A stretch of 64,000 bases of DNA. Source: Spirosoma profusum. Its GTDB lineage: Bacteria > Bacteroidota > Bacteroidia > Cytophagales > Spirosomataceae. The stretch spans positions 225,872 to 289,871 of the forward strand of contig NZ_JACWZY010000008.1 of NCBI RefSeq assembly GCF_014699005.1. The letters run 5' to 3'. Shown here piece by piece: positions 16,533 to 25,327 of the stretch; position 1 is the first letter of the stretch, and the number at the start of each line of letters is the position of its first letter. A program made the translations under genes and the position numbers. The notes under the pieces are model-generated. The model was given only the letters and a program-made list of their open reading frames with translations. It did no database searches and was not told where the DNA came from.

Positions 16533-19500
16533 TCAACGACGAAAGGACGTAGCAAACTCGGTGGGTGTCAGTTGATACGTATCACGGAAGCATTTGGAGA
16601 AATAAGCGGGACTATCAAAGCCTACCCGATAGGCCGTTTCCGAACTATTGTAGCCTTCCAGCAAAAATTGAATAGATCGCTTGAGCCGATACGTTCGGAT
16701 CAACTCTCCCGAAGACATACCCGTCAGCGCTTTTACTTTACGATGCAGACTCATGCGACTCATCCGGATTTCTTCCATCAATCCATCTGCACCAAACCTA
16801 GAATCGTCCAGATTCTGTTCAATTAATGTGTACAAATTAGTCAGAAACGGATCGTCCGTTTCTGGTGTCTGATTCGTTTCTGCTACGTCTACCCGAGTCA
16901 GGGATGATCGTATCCAGTCGCGTAGTTGCCGTCGTTGTTCGAGTCGGTTGCGCACCCGAAGCTGAAGTTCCTGCGGATGAAATGGTTTGGTAATATAATC
17001 ATCTGCCCCCACCGTCAGTCCCGTAATCCGGCTTTCGTGCGACGATTTGGCGGTGAGCAATAGTATAGGAATATGATTCGTCCGTTGATCGGCTTTAAGT
17101 TGCTGACAGAGCGTATAGCCGTCCATAATAGGCATCAATACGTCGCTGATTATGAGATCGGGCACTAACTGGATGGCCTGTTCAACACCTTCAGCCCCGT
17201 TCGACGTCCGATAAATCTGATAACTAGTCGGTAAACTCTCCGCGATAACTGTAGCCAGTTCCGAATTGTCTTCCACCAGAAGAATAACGGGGCTTTCTCC
17301 TGAACGTTCATAAGTAAACGTTTCAGTAGAATCGGCCGCTGATAAAGGCTGTTCATTAGTAACGGGTAGAACTGCCTGCGCTGGTTGATACGGTAGCTTT
17401 ACCGTAAATGTGGTTCCCTGACCAACCGTACTTTCCACAGAAATGCTTCCTTTTTGCAGATCAACCAGTTCTTTCACTAAAGCCAGTCCAATGCCGGTGC
17501 CTTCCTGCTGACGGGTACTTGAATCATCTGCCTGATAAAATCGATCAAAAATGTGTGGCAGTTTCTCCGCAGGAATCCCCACCCCCGAATCGGAAACGGT
17601 TAACGTAACGGATGGGGCCAGATGCACCAAAACCTCTCCCCCATCTTGCGTAAACTTAAGGGCATTTGACACCAGATTGTAGATGATACGTTCCAGATTA
17701 CGGGCATCGAAAGCGTATTGAGAAGCCATATCGGACGTAGTAAAACGGAGTCGAATGCCTTTAGCTTCGGCTTGCGGACCAAAGGACTGAACAACTTCAT
17801 CCACGAATTGAACCAGATCCCCTAACGTCTCCTCGCTTGAAAGTGCTTTCGCTTCCAGTTTCGACAAATCCATCAGTTGATTGACTAATTCCAGCAATTG
17901 ATGGGCATTACGGTCAATTGCTGCTAATCGGCGAACATCATCCGGTTCATGCAGTTTCTGCTTCAATTGCTGAGTCGGAGCCAGAATCAGGGTCAGTGGA
18001 GTCCGGAACTCATGGGTTATGTTCGAGAAAAAGCGCGTTTTCATGGCATCGAGTTCCTTCAATTGCTCGGCTTCCTTCCGTCGCCAGTAAGCCCGAACCA
18101 GGGCGAGTATGATTCCTCCCAACGTAACGACATAGAGCGCATAAGCCCACCAAGTAGCCCACCAGGGGGGGTGAATCGTGATCGTTACGTTACGTATATG
18201 CGAGCTCCAGATTCCTGACGTATTGGATGCATTGAGCCGAAGTGTATACGTGCCGGGGCTAAGGTTTGTGTATATAGCTTCGGGGCGGAACGTATAAATC
18301 CAGTCGTTGTCCAATCCCTTCAACTGATACCGGTACTGAAGTCGGCTGGTGTTATTGAACTGTAAAGCCGCAAATCCTACGGTTAGGTAATTCTGATTAT
18401 GAGGTAACTGTAATTCCTGAACCGCCTGAACCGGTAAAGAATCAATCAAGGCTGGTGAGGCTTGTCGGTTATTAATTTCGATAGTCGTTAGTTCGACCGA
18501 TGGCTGAAAGCGATCATCACTGAGTGCCTCAGGTTCGAAAGCAGTTATGCCTTCCAGTCCCCCCAGTATCACGCGATCATCGGCAGCCCCTCGTCCGGGC
18601 AAGTGCAGAAAATGAAACCGGTTAAACTCATCGGCAAGTAAGCCATCCTTCCGGTTATACGTCCTGAACGTAACAGTACCATTGATGGCGTTACGTCGAT
18701 TCATCCGGCATAAGCCTTTATTGGTGGCAATCCACAAATTACCCTGCTGGTCAGGTATAGCGGTATATACTACGTTGTTTGGCAGACCATGCAGCTTCGT
18801 GATACGTTGGCATTTGCCAGTACGTTTATCGAACCGACACAAGCCCCCTCCGAACGTACCAATCCAGAGAATATCTTGGTCGCTGGGGTCGCTGGATAAA
18901 CAAAACAACGTATTATGACTCAGGGAGGTTGAATCGTTCGGCTGGTGGACAAACTGGCGAACGCGGCCCGAGGAACGGTCGATGCGGAACAACCCCTGCG
19001 AACCCGTCGAAATCCAGAGCGCCTGTTTATCGACGACAGCCTGAAAAACAGTCGTTTTTTTTCCGTTTAGCTGAGCCAAATTCGGCTTGACACGGAACGG
19101 AAAAGACTGCCAGCTCCGATTTGATTCGTCGTACCACATAGCGACTGAATCACAAACAGCCCACACTTTTCCGTCAGGATCGGTAGTCAGTGAGATCGGG
19201 TAGTGGGCGTCGTTTTTTTGCCAGGAAGCTGGAACGGGAATCGTAGTGAGTTGCCGGGATTGCAGATTGAGTTGATAAAAAGGCGTATTTCCTACGTTGA
19301 ACCACAACTTCTGGTTTCTGTCCAGCGTATACCGAAAATTGTAGACAGACGCATCAACCGGAAAAACAGGCAGTTGTTTGGCTGGAACTCCCAAGTGATG
19401 TACAAGTAAATCGGTATGAAAATTCTGGATATACGGATGAACCTTAAAACGAGTGGCTCGCAGGTTGAACTGGCGTATCCCTGATCCGTCGGTGCCAAGC

Positions 19501-20495
19501 CAAAGTACATCCGACTGATCGATAAAGAGACTCTTGATCTGCCAGGTTTCAGACGAATAAATGATCGGCTGGAGTCCATCCTGATCCTTAAATCGAAGTA
19601 GTTGATTTCCAAAGCTGATGTAATCATTACCCTGGCTATCAATGGCAAACCGGACAGCATCTGCATCAGAAACTGGCTTTGGCAGGGGAAACGCCCGCGT
19701 TTGACCCGTTTTAGGCTGTAAAACAGTCAGGTAGTTACGCGATATCACCAGCAACGTACCGTTGCTACGTTGGTGAACGCCATGAAGATTCCATTCTGGA
19801 AGCGCAAGCTTAGTTGACTGACGGCGATAAGACGTAATTTGATGGGTTTTGGGTGTCAGTCGGTCAAGCCCTTCCGACGTAGCAATCCACAAGAAACCCT
19901 GCCGATCTTCCACAATCGACCGAATCTTATCATTGGTTAAGGCAGATGCTACGTTGGGATTTATCGGATAATGATGAATTTGTTGCGTTGTCAGATCAAG
20001 TCGGGCAATGCCCTGTTTCATGAAAACCAGCCATACGCTGTTACGTTGGCCAGGGTAAATAGCCGTCAGTCGATAGTCGGAAAAAGGTTTGTAAAATGCT
20101 TGCCGAGAGATATTAACAAACGTTTCATGCAACGGATTGAATAAATCCAGGCTACGCTCCCCGGCCACCCAAAGCAGCCCCTGTTCGTTACGTTTTACAT
20201 GCAGAACCCCCACGCTCGATAGCGAAGGCCGTCCGCTCGATGAAGGTTGTAATACGTTAAAATGATGCCCATCGTATCGGCACAAACCATCCAGAGTCGC
20301 CATCCAGATGAAACCACGCTGGTCCTGGGTAATAGCCGGAACGAATGCCTGTGGTAAGCCCTGACGGTCATTAATTACCTCAGGTTCGGGTAAGAGTACA
20401 GATTGCCCGGAAAGCAAGGCAGGCATTTGCAGGAACATCAGACATGCCAGCCCACCAACCTGAATTATCCGTTTTATCGTTTCGTTCAGTATCAA
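16533..20495 (-). CDS. HTCS: hybrid two-component sensor with AraC output
   Basis: 1320 residues with the full HTCS order. A signal/TM region is near 1-30. Two seven-bladed Reg_prop propellers (ITQDQRGFIWMATLDGL ..., IVEDRQGFLWIATSEGLDRL ...) lead to a Y_Y_Y domain near 720-790. A TM helix lies near 800. HisKA has NITHEFRTPLTL (His near 848), and HATPase has N, G1 (DSGVGIP) and G2 (GTGIGLAL) boxes intact. The receiver has LIISDVLMPIMDG, and the C terminus is an AraC-type HTH (YFSKCFRDTYQLTPTEF). HTCS proteins sense periplasmic oligosaccharides and act as one-polypeptide sensor/regulators. No glycoside hydrolases or SusCD lie next to it, so the target locus is unclear. Confidence 0.92.
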   Translation of the reverse strand: MILNETIKRIIQVGGLACLMFLQMPALLSGQSVLLPEPEVINDRQGLPQAFVPAITQDQRGFIWMATLDGLCRYDGHHFNVLQPSSSGRPSLSSVGVLHVKRNEQGLLWVAGERSLDLFNPLHETFVNISRQAFYKPFSDYRLTAIYPGQRNSVWLVFMKQGIARLDLTTQQIHHYPINPNVASALTNDKIRSIVEDRQGFLWIATSEGLDRLTPKTHQITSYRRQSTKLALPEWNLHGVHQRSNGTLLVISRNYLTVLQPKTGQTRAFPLPKPVSDADAVRFAIDSQGNDYISFGNQLLRFKDQDGLQPIIYSSETWQIKSLFIDQSDVLWLGTDGSGIRQFNLRATRFKVHPYIQNFHTDLLVHHLGVPAKQLPVFPVDASVYNFRYTLDRNQKLWFNVGNTPFYQLNLQSRQLTTIPVPASWQKNDAHYPISLTTDPDGKVWAVCDSVAMWYDESNRSWQSFPFRVKPNLAQLNGKKTTVFQAVVDKQALWISTGSQGLFRIDRSSGRVRQFVHQPNDSTSLSHNTLFCLSSDPSDQDILWIGTFGGGLCRFDKRTGKCQRITKLHGLPNNVVYTAIPDQQGNLWIATNKGLCRMNRRNAINGTVTFRTYNRKDGLLADEFNRFHFLHLPGRGAADDRVILGGLEGITAFEPEALSDDRFQPSVELTTIEINNRQASPALIDSLPVQAVQELQLPHNQNYLTVGFAALQFNNTSRLQYRYQLKGLDNDWIYTFRPEAIYTNLSPGTYTLRLNASNTSGIWSSHIRNVTITIHPPWWATWWAYALYVVTLGGIILALVRAYWRRKEAEQLKELDAMKTRFFSNITHEFRTPLTLILAPTQQLKQKLHEPDDVRRLAAIDRNAHQLLELVNQLMDLSKLEAKALSSEETLGDLVQFVDEVVQSFGPQAEAKGIRLRFTTSDMASQYAFDARNLERIIYNLVSNALKFTQDGGEVLVHLAPSVTLTVSDSGVGIPAEKLPHIFDRFYQADDSSTRQQEGTGIGLALVKELVDLQKGSISVESTVGQGTTFTVKLPYQPAQAVLPVTNEQPLSAADSTETFTYERSGESPVILLVEDNSELATVIAESLPTSYQIYRTSNGAEGVEQAIQLVPDLIISDVLMPIMDGYTLCQQLKADQRTNHIPILLLTAKSSHESRITGLTVGADDYITKPFHPQELQLRVRNRLEQRRQLRDWIRSSLTRVDVAETNQTPETDDPFLTNLYTLIEQNLDDSRFGADGLMEEIRMSRMSLHRKVKALTGMSSGELIRTYRLKRSIQFLLEGYNSSETAYRVGFDSPAYFSKCFRDTYQLTPTEFATSFRR

Positions 20496-21353
20496 TCAAT
20501 TATCAACAAAGTCGATTTGCCTTCAAAAACCGACTTAATCTACAAAAGAAACAGGTAGAAATTCAAATAGAGCTGATGTCAGTCTCATCCTTCCTAAACA
20601 ATGTATATCGTCAAATAAAAGTGGACAAAAGGATTAAAACAAGCAGAAACACTTTCATATCCCAGGCACCTTATCACCTTCGGCTAGGGGATACGTCACT
20701 AGCTTTATGTAGACAGGGGCTTGTTTTGACTGGGTTCCAGTCGCTAAAAACATACTGATGATTCACTGAGGATAAGACATAGACTTATCTAACAGACACA
20801 TTCGTAAGCTGAGTATTGGTCAATCACTCCCGAATCTCAACTCATTCCCTCCTTACACACAGTCACAGCCAAACCGCCTTGTGGCTTATATTAAATTTAA
20901 GTCAACAAACCCAAACGAGAAGGACGAAATGGCCTAACCAGTTAGGTCAGTAAGGCTATGAAGGGCATCATTACATTTCGCGACAGAATGGCTGATTTTA
21001 TGGCAAATCAACAATGTATTAATGGTTTTTACATCCAATCCATGCTCTATCTGGGCAAGGTTGCTTTCCTGGCTAATCAAACAGCTTACTCGATCAAAGA
21101 GGCCCACCTATGTGCTATTCTGGATCAAGTTTATATTTTTCCTCCTATTCAAGTATGAAATTGGCCTAATCCCCTAAAAGTGAGTCAGTGAAAAATAATG
21201 CATAAAAACTAAATTTTACTGGATTACATAAGGAAAGCAGCCGCATTGGTGGTCCAAACGATTTACCGAATCCCAGATTGTGGCGAACGCTCCGGCGTCC
21301 CGGTCTCAAACAACAGGACAGCGGTCAAATCCAGATGAACGCTTAGAATAAAA
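20496..21353. other. Long intergenic region with an IS-end-like motif
   Basis: About 860 bp. It holds the HTCS promoter on the left. At 20609-20626, GTCAAATAAAAGTGGACA matches, with one difference, a motif near the right end of the window (63932-63949), suggesting the edge of an insertion sequence. An open frame at 20958-21158 has no recognisable protein character. A short peptide KRFTESQIV encoded at 21256-21282 resembles the start of IS3 OrfA. Confidence 0.4.
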
Positions 21354-21402
21354 ATACAAACTTGTTGGTATGGATTTGCCCTACGCTCAGCCGCCATCTT
21401 TG
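21354..21402 (+). promoter_or_regulatory. Promoter with shared palindromic operator (copy 1)
   Basis: Palindrome ATACAAACTTGTTGGTAT at 21354-21371, then exactly 23 bp, then a Bacteroidota -7 box CATCTTTG at 21395-21402, 51 bp before the lipoprotein start. The same layout occurs at three other promoters in this window. Confidence 0.7.
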
Positions 21403-21452
21403 TCCTATCAAAAAAAACACATCCATTTCTTATTTAGCAACCAAACAATACC

Positions 21453-22253
21453 ATGAAAAACTTAGGTAGCCCTTCAAAAACTATGAAAACGACAATGAAT
21501 TGGACACTTGGCCTGACAAGTATGCTGCTGATCGCTTCGTGCGGCAGTGAACAATATCAAACACCAACTCCTGCCGTCAAATTCACCCAGGTGAGCGGCA
21601 GCGGAGACATCACGGCCAAACTAAATGAGTTTCGAGCCTTACTCGGCGATCCCCTTAACACCACGCCGGGGCAGACGGGGGGTCGACGGGAAATCAACTG
21701 GGATGCCGTGCCAGCAGCACAAACCAATATCAATACCTTTCCCGGTGATTTTTTCAATAGCACAGACCCGGCCGTAGCGGCTGGTCGGAAACGGGGGGCC
21801 ATTTTCACCACACTGGGTGGCGGATTCCGGGTCAGCGACAACGACTTTACGGATGTATCCAAAGCGTATGGCGATCAGTTCAATGCTTTTAGTCCGGCAC
21901 GTACGTTTTCACCCGTTGGTAGTACCCAAACCGAGACGACCTTCCGAGTGCCAGGGCAGGCTACAATTGCAACCGTTAATGGCTTTGGCGTAATTTTCTC
22001 CGATGTGGATAATGCCAATTCCACAACGCTCGAATTTTTCGAGGGCGACAAAAGTCTTGGCGTATTCAAAGCTCCTGTTCGAAGCGATGCAGCCGGATTT
22101 TCGTTCCTTGGGGTGGTATTTCCTGACAATAAAGTGTCACGCGTAGTAATAAAGTCAGGCAGTGTGCCCGTCTCCGGCAATTATTCCGACGGAACGCAGA
22201 ATGATCAGGTGGTAATGGACGACTTCTTTTATAACGAGCCGAAAGCAAATTAA
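21453..22253 (+). CDS. Hypothetical lipoprotein
   Basis: 266 residues; ATG 21453, though ATG 21483 ([20 protein letters not shown]) gives a tighter SPII signal. The lipobox Cys is followed by GSEQYQ. The mature part is a beta-rich domain with [20 protein letters not shown] and [18 protein letters not shown], which resembles secreted lectin-like or PEP-CTERM-type beta-sandwiches; no exact family is assigned. Its promoter carries the shared operator, tying it to the monooxygenase, serine hydrolase and third kinase. A 23-bp-stem hairpin terminates it. Confidence 0.7.
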   Translation: MKNLGSPSKTMKTTMNWTLGLTSMLLIASCGSEQYQTPTPAVKFTQVSGSGDITAKLNEFRALLGDPLNTTPGQTGGRREINWDAVPAAQTNINTFPGDFFNSTDPAVAAGRKRGAIFTTLGGGFRVSDNDFTDVSKAYGDQFNAFSPARTFSPVGSTQTETTFRVPGQATIATVNGFGVIFSDVDNANSTTLEFFEGDKSLGVFKAPVRSDAAGFSFLGVVFPDNKVSRVVIKSGSVPVSGNYSDGTQNDQVVMDDFFYNEPKAN

Positions 22254-22269
22254 TCATTGATCCAAAGGC

Positions 22270-22325
22270 GGCAGTGTCCTCCGAGCTAAACCTAAATTGA
22301 TGGGTTTAGCTCGGAGGACACTGCC
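22270..22325 (+). terminator. Very long terminator hairpin
   Basis: Arms 22270-22292 and 22303-22325 are perfect 23-bp complements around a 10-nt loop, followed by TTTTT. It starts 17 bp after the lipoprotein stop codon. The stem is about twice the usual length of an intrinsic terminator. Confidence 0.8.
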
Positions 22326-22360
22326 TTTTTATAAGTTGCTGTTAATGAAACAGTAACAAA

Positions 22361-22588
22361 TTGAGCGGTAAGCGTTCAGCACTGAAAACATTAAATTGCA
22401 AATTAGCCCGTAGCTTCATTTCTTTCTCATCCGTAGAAGAAGCAGTAGCCAGGGCTATCAATGATTATAACACAGTTCGCCCTCATGCATCGTTAGATTA
22501 CTTAACCGCACCGACGGCCCGTACACCATCAGATGCATCAATGCCAGCGAAAATCCAAGCTGCGCTGGTATCTGCACAAGAAAGGTAG
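22361..22588 (+). mobile_element. IS3-family transposase C-terminal fragment
   Basis: Encodes SVEEAVARAINDYNTVRPHASLDYLT, the conserved tail of IS3-family OrfB, with nothing of the DDE core before it. It is a leftover, not a gene. Together with the OrfA-like peptide at 21256 it brackets the lipoprotein gene, which could mean that gene replaced the middle of an element. Confidence 0.7.
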
Positions 22589-22863
22589 GTACGGAAATTA
22601 CAATATGGAGCTGTATTTCGGCAATTTTAACGCGAACTATGGGGTTATTTATTTCAATAAAGCGGGGCTGCGCGCCAGCCAATTGTATATAAACGAGTGT
22701 GAATAGCATTTGTAGCCTGCAAAATCTTATAGTTCACGTTCATTTTTATACCTGTCCAACTCAACGCGTAGCATACGTGTTTGGTTATATAAAGATAGCA
22801 GATGGGGGAAGGCCAAATCCACACTAGCGTGTTTGTTGTTTTCTCGAAGTCAGCTTAAGGTTT

Positions 22864-22894
22864 GCAAAAAAAACCACTCCGAAGTACGGAGTGG
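22864..22894 (-). terminator. Terminator of the minus-strand membrane protein gene
   Basis: Stem CCACTCCG/CGGAGTGG with loop AAGTA at 22874-22894. On the minus strand it is followed by a run of eight T. It lies 51 bp beyond the stop of the gene at 22945-23511. Confidence 0.8.
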
Positions 22895-22944
22895 CCGTTT
22901 GAACATGTACTGAAAAAGTAGAATCCGTTATGGTATAATAGCCT

Positions 22945-23511
22945 TTACCGCGGGTCTTTTACAACAGTATCCATCCGGTTAGTTCGGTTAATAGCTTTGA
23001 GAATAAGTCCATACCCAATTAGTCCAATGACAACCCCAAACGAGAGCCACTTGGCTAATTTGACTACCTCACACAATACCGCTACGCCAGTTGACTGAGT
23101 TGGGTATGTATTGAGCAAAGTGACGATGGCTGCATTTTCGAGGTAGTCAAGCAGTAGGGTGAAAAAGGGTAGTCCGATAAACAGTCGATTCGGTTTGTTG
23201 CGGAATAACATCGTTAGTAGTAACGACAGCAACGTACTATACACGAGCGGATAAATTACATCAGTGGTAAGTTCTGTTCGGGCGTAAAAGCTACGGGCCG
23301 CAGGGCCGTAATCGGCAATCATAGCCAACGTTCGGGCAGGGTTGAAGCCAAACGTTAGATCGATGGGGCCAATGCGCTTACCCGCCAACTGATTGATCGT
23401 ATCTTCTGCATTTTTGAGCCAATATGCCGGAAAACTCACGTAAAGTACCAGCAGGGGCAGTACGGTTTTCCAGGTAGCTATACGGTTGAGAAAATTGAAT
23501 AGTGAATTCAT
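22945..23511 (-). CDS. Hypothetical four-helix membrane protein
   Basis: 188 residues with about four hydrophobic helices (VLPLLVLYVSFPAYW, STLLSLLLTMLF, LFIGLPFFTLLLDYLENAAIV, LSFGVVIGLIGYGLIL). It contains no catalytic motif I recognise. Proteins of this kind occur singly in Bacteroidota. A perfect inverted repeat at 23535-23566 lies directly upstream of the start and probably regulates it. The gene lies downstream of the monooxygenase on the same strand but has its own operator. Confidence 0.65.
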   Translation of the reverse strand: MNSLFNFLNRIATWKTVLPLLVLYVSFPAYWLKNAEDTINQLAGKRIGPIDLTFGFNPARTLAMIADYGPAARSFYARTELTTDVIYPLVYSTLLSLLLTMLFRNKPNRLFIGLPFFTLLLDYLENAAIVTLLNTYPTQSTGVAVLCEVVKLAKWLSFGVVIGLIGYGLILKAINRTNRMDTVVKDPR

Positions 23512-23534
23512 AATCAGAAAGTCATTTAAACGCC

Positions 23535-23566
23535 TGTACAGACTGATCAGCCGATCAGTCTGTACA
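23535..23566 (-). promoter_or_regulatory. Inverted repeat upstream of the membrane protein (TetR-like operator)
   Basis: TGTACAGACTGATC / GATCAGTCTGTACA, perfect 14-bp arms around AGCC, 24 bp before the start codon. The half-site resembles but is not identical to the shared ATACAAAC operator. The position would block transcription, as for a TetR-type repressor; no TetR gene lies in the window. Confidence 0.55.
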
Positions 23567-23583
23567 AACCTTGTTTATATTTT

Positions 23584-25158
23584 TTAGGCTTCAACCAGAG
23601 GCTCACCCGACTTAGCCGGCGTTTTTACTGAAGGCAGGGTTTGCAATTCCTGCGTAAGTCCTTTGTACATACCCGGATTGAACGGAGCCATAAATTCCTT
23701 AATTGGGTTTCGTGTGCGACGCGTGTTCAGGCCCATATCACGCATGAGTTCGTCGGCATGGTGGAATGAGAAGGGAATAATACACGTACCAGACGAATGT
23801 CCATGCGGAGCACGTTTGGCCAACCATGCCTGATGCTGTGCAATTTCTTTCTTCATACCCTCAGCACTAGGTACGTTTAGCTGACCTTTAAAGTATTGCG
23901 CCGAATAATGTGCGGCCAGTTCAGACGTAAAGGGCGTAAATAAGGACGGATTATAACCCACAAACGAAAGGTTTGGTACGTCGGTTGGCAGTACGTTCCG
24001 ATACAGTTGGAACCAGCCTTTCGTGTTACGTAGTTTGTAGCTGATCGTCCGATCGAAAAACGGTACAGTCTGCCGGAAACCCGTGGCAAAAACGAACGTA
24101 TCGGCGGTGATTTTTTTCCCGTTTGTCAATACAACACCATCTGCTACGTAGCGGGAAATTTCACCTTTCTCAAGCTGGATTTCGCCATTGGCTGCCCGCT
24201 CGTAGAAATTGTCGGAAGTAAGTCCGATGGAACAATTGGCGATACTATCGAATGGTTTATCGGGCAAAAGACCGCTCTTTTTTAGTTTGAGCTGTGCGGC
24301 AACTGCTTTGCCGATACCTTTTACCAACAGATCAGTAACAGGTTTCCCCATCGGTCCATGCAAAAATTTATGAATGCCGTACAGGAATCGGTAAGGAAAC
24401 AATGATTCACCAAAACGATGCAGCAACAGATATTTGAAGTTCAGACCCAGAAAAATACGCGGCATTTTCCATTTCGCTTCACGATATATACAAACCGGTT
24501 TCTCCGATACGTTACTCACCTGCGACAGAATATCGTGGGCCGATTTAGCAAAACCAACCACGGCAACTTTCTGCGTTTTAGCTGCATCGAGATGTTCCTG
24601 GCGAAACTGCGTGCTATGAAGAACCTGACCTTTGAAAACGTCCCGGCCCTGAATCTGCGGCATATTTGGCTCACTGAAAACGCCGTTACAAACGACCAGA
24701 AAATCGACTGTTACGTTGGTTAGATTGCCATTTTGCGAAATGTGAAGTAGCCAGCCACGTTTGCCGTCCTCGATTGGTTCGGCTAGTTCTACTTTCGTGC
24801 TGAACTGAATGTACGGCAGAATCATGAACTCACGGGCGTAGCTCATCAGATATTGTTGAACCTGCTCACCCGTGGGCCATTCGGGAAAATGTTTGGGCAT
24901 CGGAAAATCCGAGAACGTATACGTATCGCGGGTGTTTTGCGTCGTTACGTTCGGATACCGGCGATTCGAAATCCAGACGCCCCCAAGTTCCGCTTCTTTT
25001 TCGAACAGCACGACTTCGAAACCGTGTTCGCGCATGGTTTTGGCCGTTACCAGGCCGCTGACACCTGCGCCAATAATGCCAACTTTTTTCGGGTGGTTCG
25101 ACGTAGCGTGGATTAAGGTTTCGGGCGTGGTAGGTTGATCCATGTTTAGCGTTTTCAT
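23584..25158 (-). CDS. Flavin-containing monooxygenase-like oxidoreductase
   Basis: 524 residues from ATG 25158 (25143 also possible). An earlier ATG at 25218 lies inside the operator/promoter region and is rejected. The FAD motif VGIIGAGVSG, then FEKEAELGGVW, the FMO fingerprint FKGQVLHSTQF, a second dinucleotide segment VAVVGFAKSAHD (Gly pattern partly degenerate) and the ATGF motif (FATGFRQ) place it in the FMO/BVMO superfamily. It probably uses NADPH and O2 to oxygenate a soft nucleophile or ketone; the substrate is unknown. Its promoter carries the shared operator with 23-bp spacing. Confidence 0.85.
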   Translation of the reverse strand: MKTLNMDQPTTPETLIHATSNHPKKVGIIGAGVSGLVTAKTMREHGFEVVLFEKEAELGGVWISNRRYPNVTTQNTRDTYTFSDFPMPKHFPEWPTGEQVQQYLMSYAREFMILPYIQFSTKVELAEPIEDGKRGWLLHISQNGNLTNVTVDFLVVCNGVFSEPNMPQIQGRDVFKGQVLHSTQFRQEHLDAAKTQKVAVVGFAKSAHDILSQVSNVSEKPVCIYREAKWKMPRIFLGLNFKYLLLHRFGESLFPYRFLYGIHKFLHGPMGKPVTDLLVKGIGKAVAAQLKLKKSGLLPDKPFDSIANCSIGLTSDNFYERAANGEIQLEKGEISRYVADGVVLTNGKKITADTFVFATGFRQTVPFFDRTISYKLRNTKGWFQLYRNVLPTDVPNLSFVGYNPSLFTPFTSELAAHYSAQYFKGQLNVPSAEGMKKEIAQHQAWLAKRAPHGHSSGTCIIPFSFHHADELMRDMGLNTRRTRNPIKEFMAPFNPGMYKGLTQELQTLPSVKTPAKSGEPLVEA

Positions 25159-25185
25159 GTCTTTTTCGATGATTAATTGATAGGA

Positions 25186-25234
25186 CAAAGTTGGCACATC
25201 GAACAGGCCTGTTTCCATACAAACAAGTTTGTAT
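25186..25234 (-). promoter_or_regulatory. Promoter with shared palindromic operator (copy 2)
   Basis: Palindrome ATACAAACTTGTTTGTAT (minus strand, 25217-25234), 23 bp, then -7 box CAACTTTG (25186-25193). The first start codon is 28 bp further. The box and following bases (TTTGTCCTATC) are identical to copy 1. Confidence 0.75.
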
Positions 25235-25276
25235 TTTTCAGGTAATCACTACGTTGATGGGTGGTTGGGGAAAAGC

Positions 25277-25310
25277 AAAAGGCCACGCTACGTTCGTAAC
25301 ATGGCCTTTT
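25277..25310. terminator. Hairpin after the serine hydrolase gene
   Basis: Stem AAAAGGCCA/TGGCCTTTT with a 16-nt loop. It lies 17 bp beyond the stop of the minus-strand hydrolase, with T runs on both strands, so it can act in either direction. Confidence 0.65.
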
Positions 25311-25327
25311 CATTTATGGGTTAGTTG

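Noticed and set aside
20958..21158. 66-residue open frame in the long intergenic region
   Set aside because: No ribosome site, family or compositional support; likely chance.
21256..21282. Peptide KRFTESQIV resembling an IS3 OrfA start
   Set aside because: Only nine residues; suggestive next to the IS3 tail at 22361 but too short to annotate.
22605..22706. 34-codon frame after the IS3 fragment (MELYFGNFNANYG)
   Set aside because: No regulatory signals or known homologue; may be a scrap of a larger lost gene.
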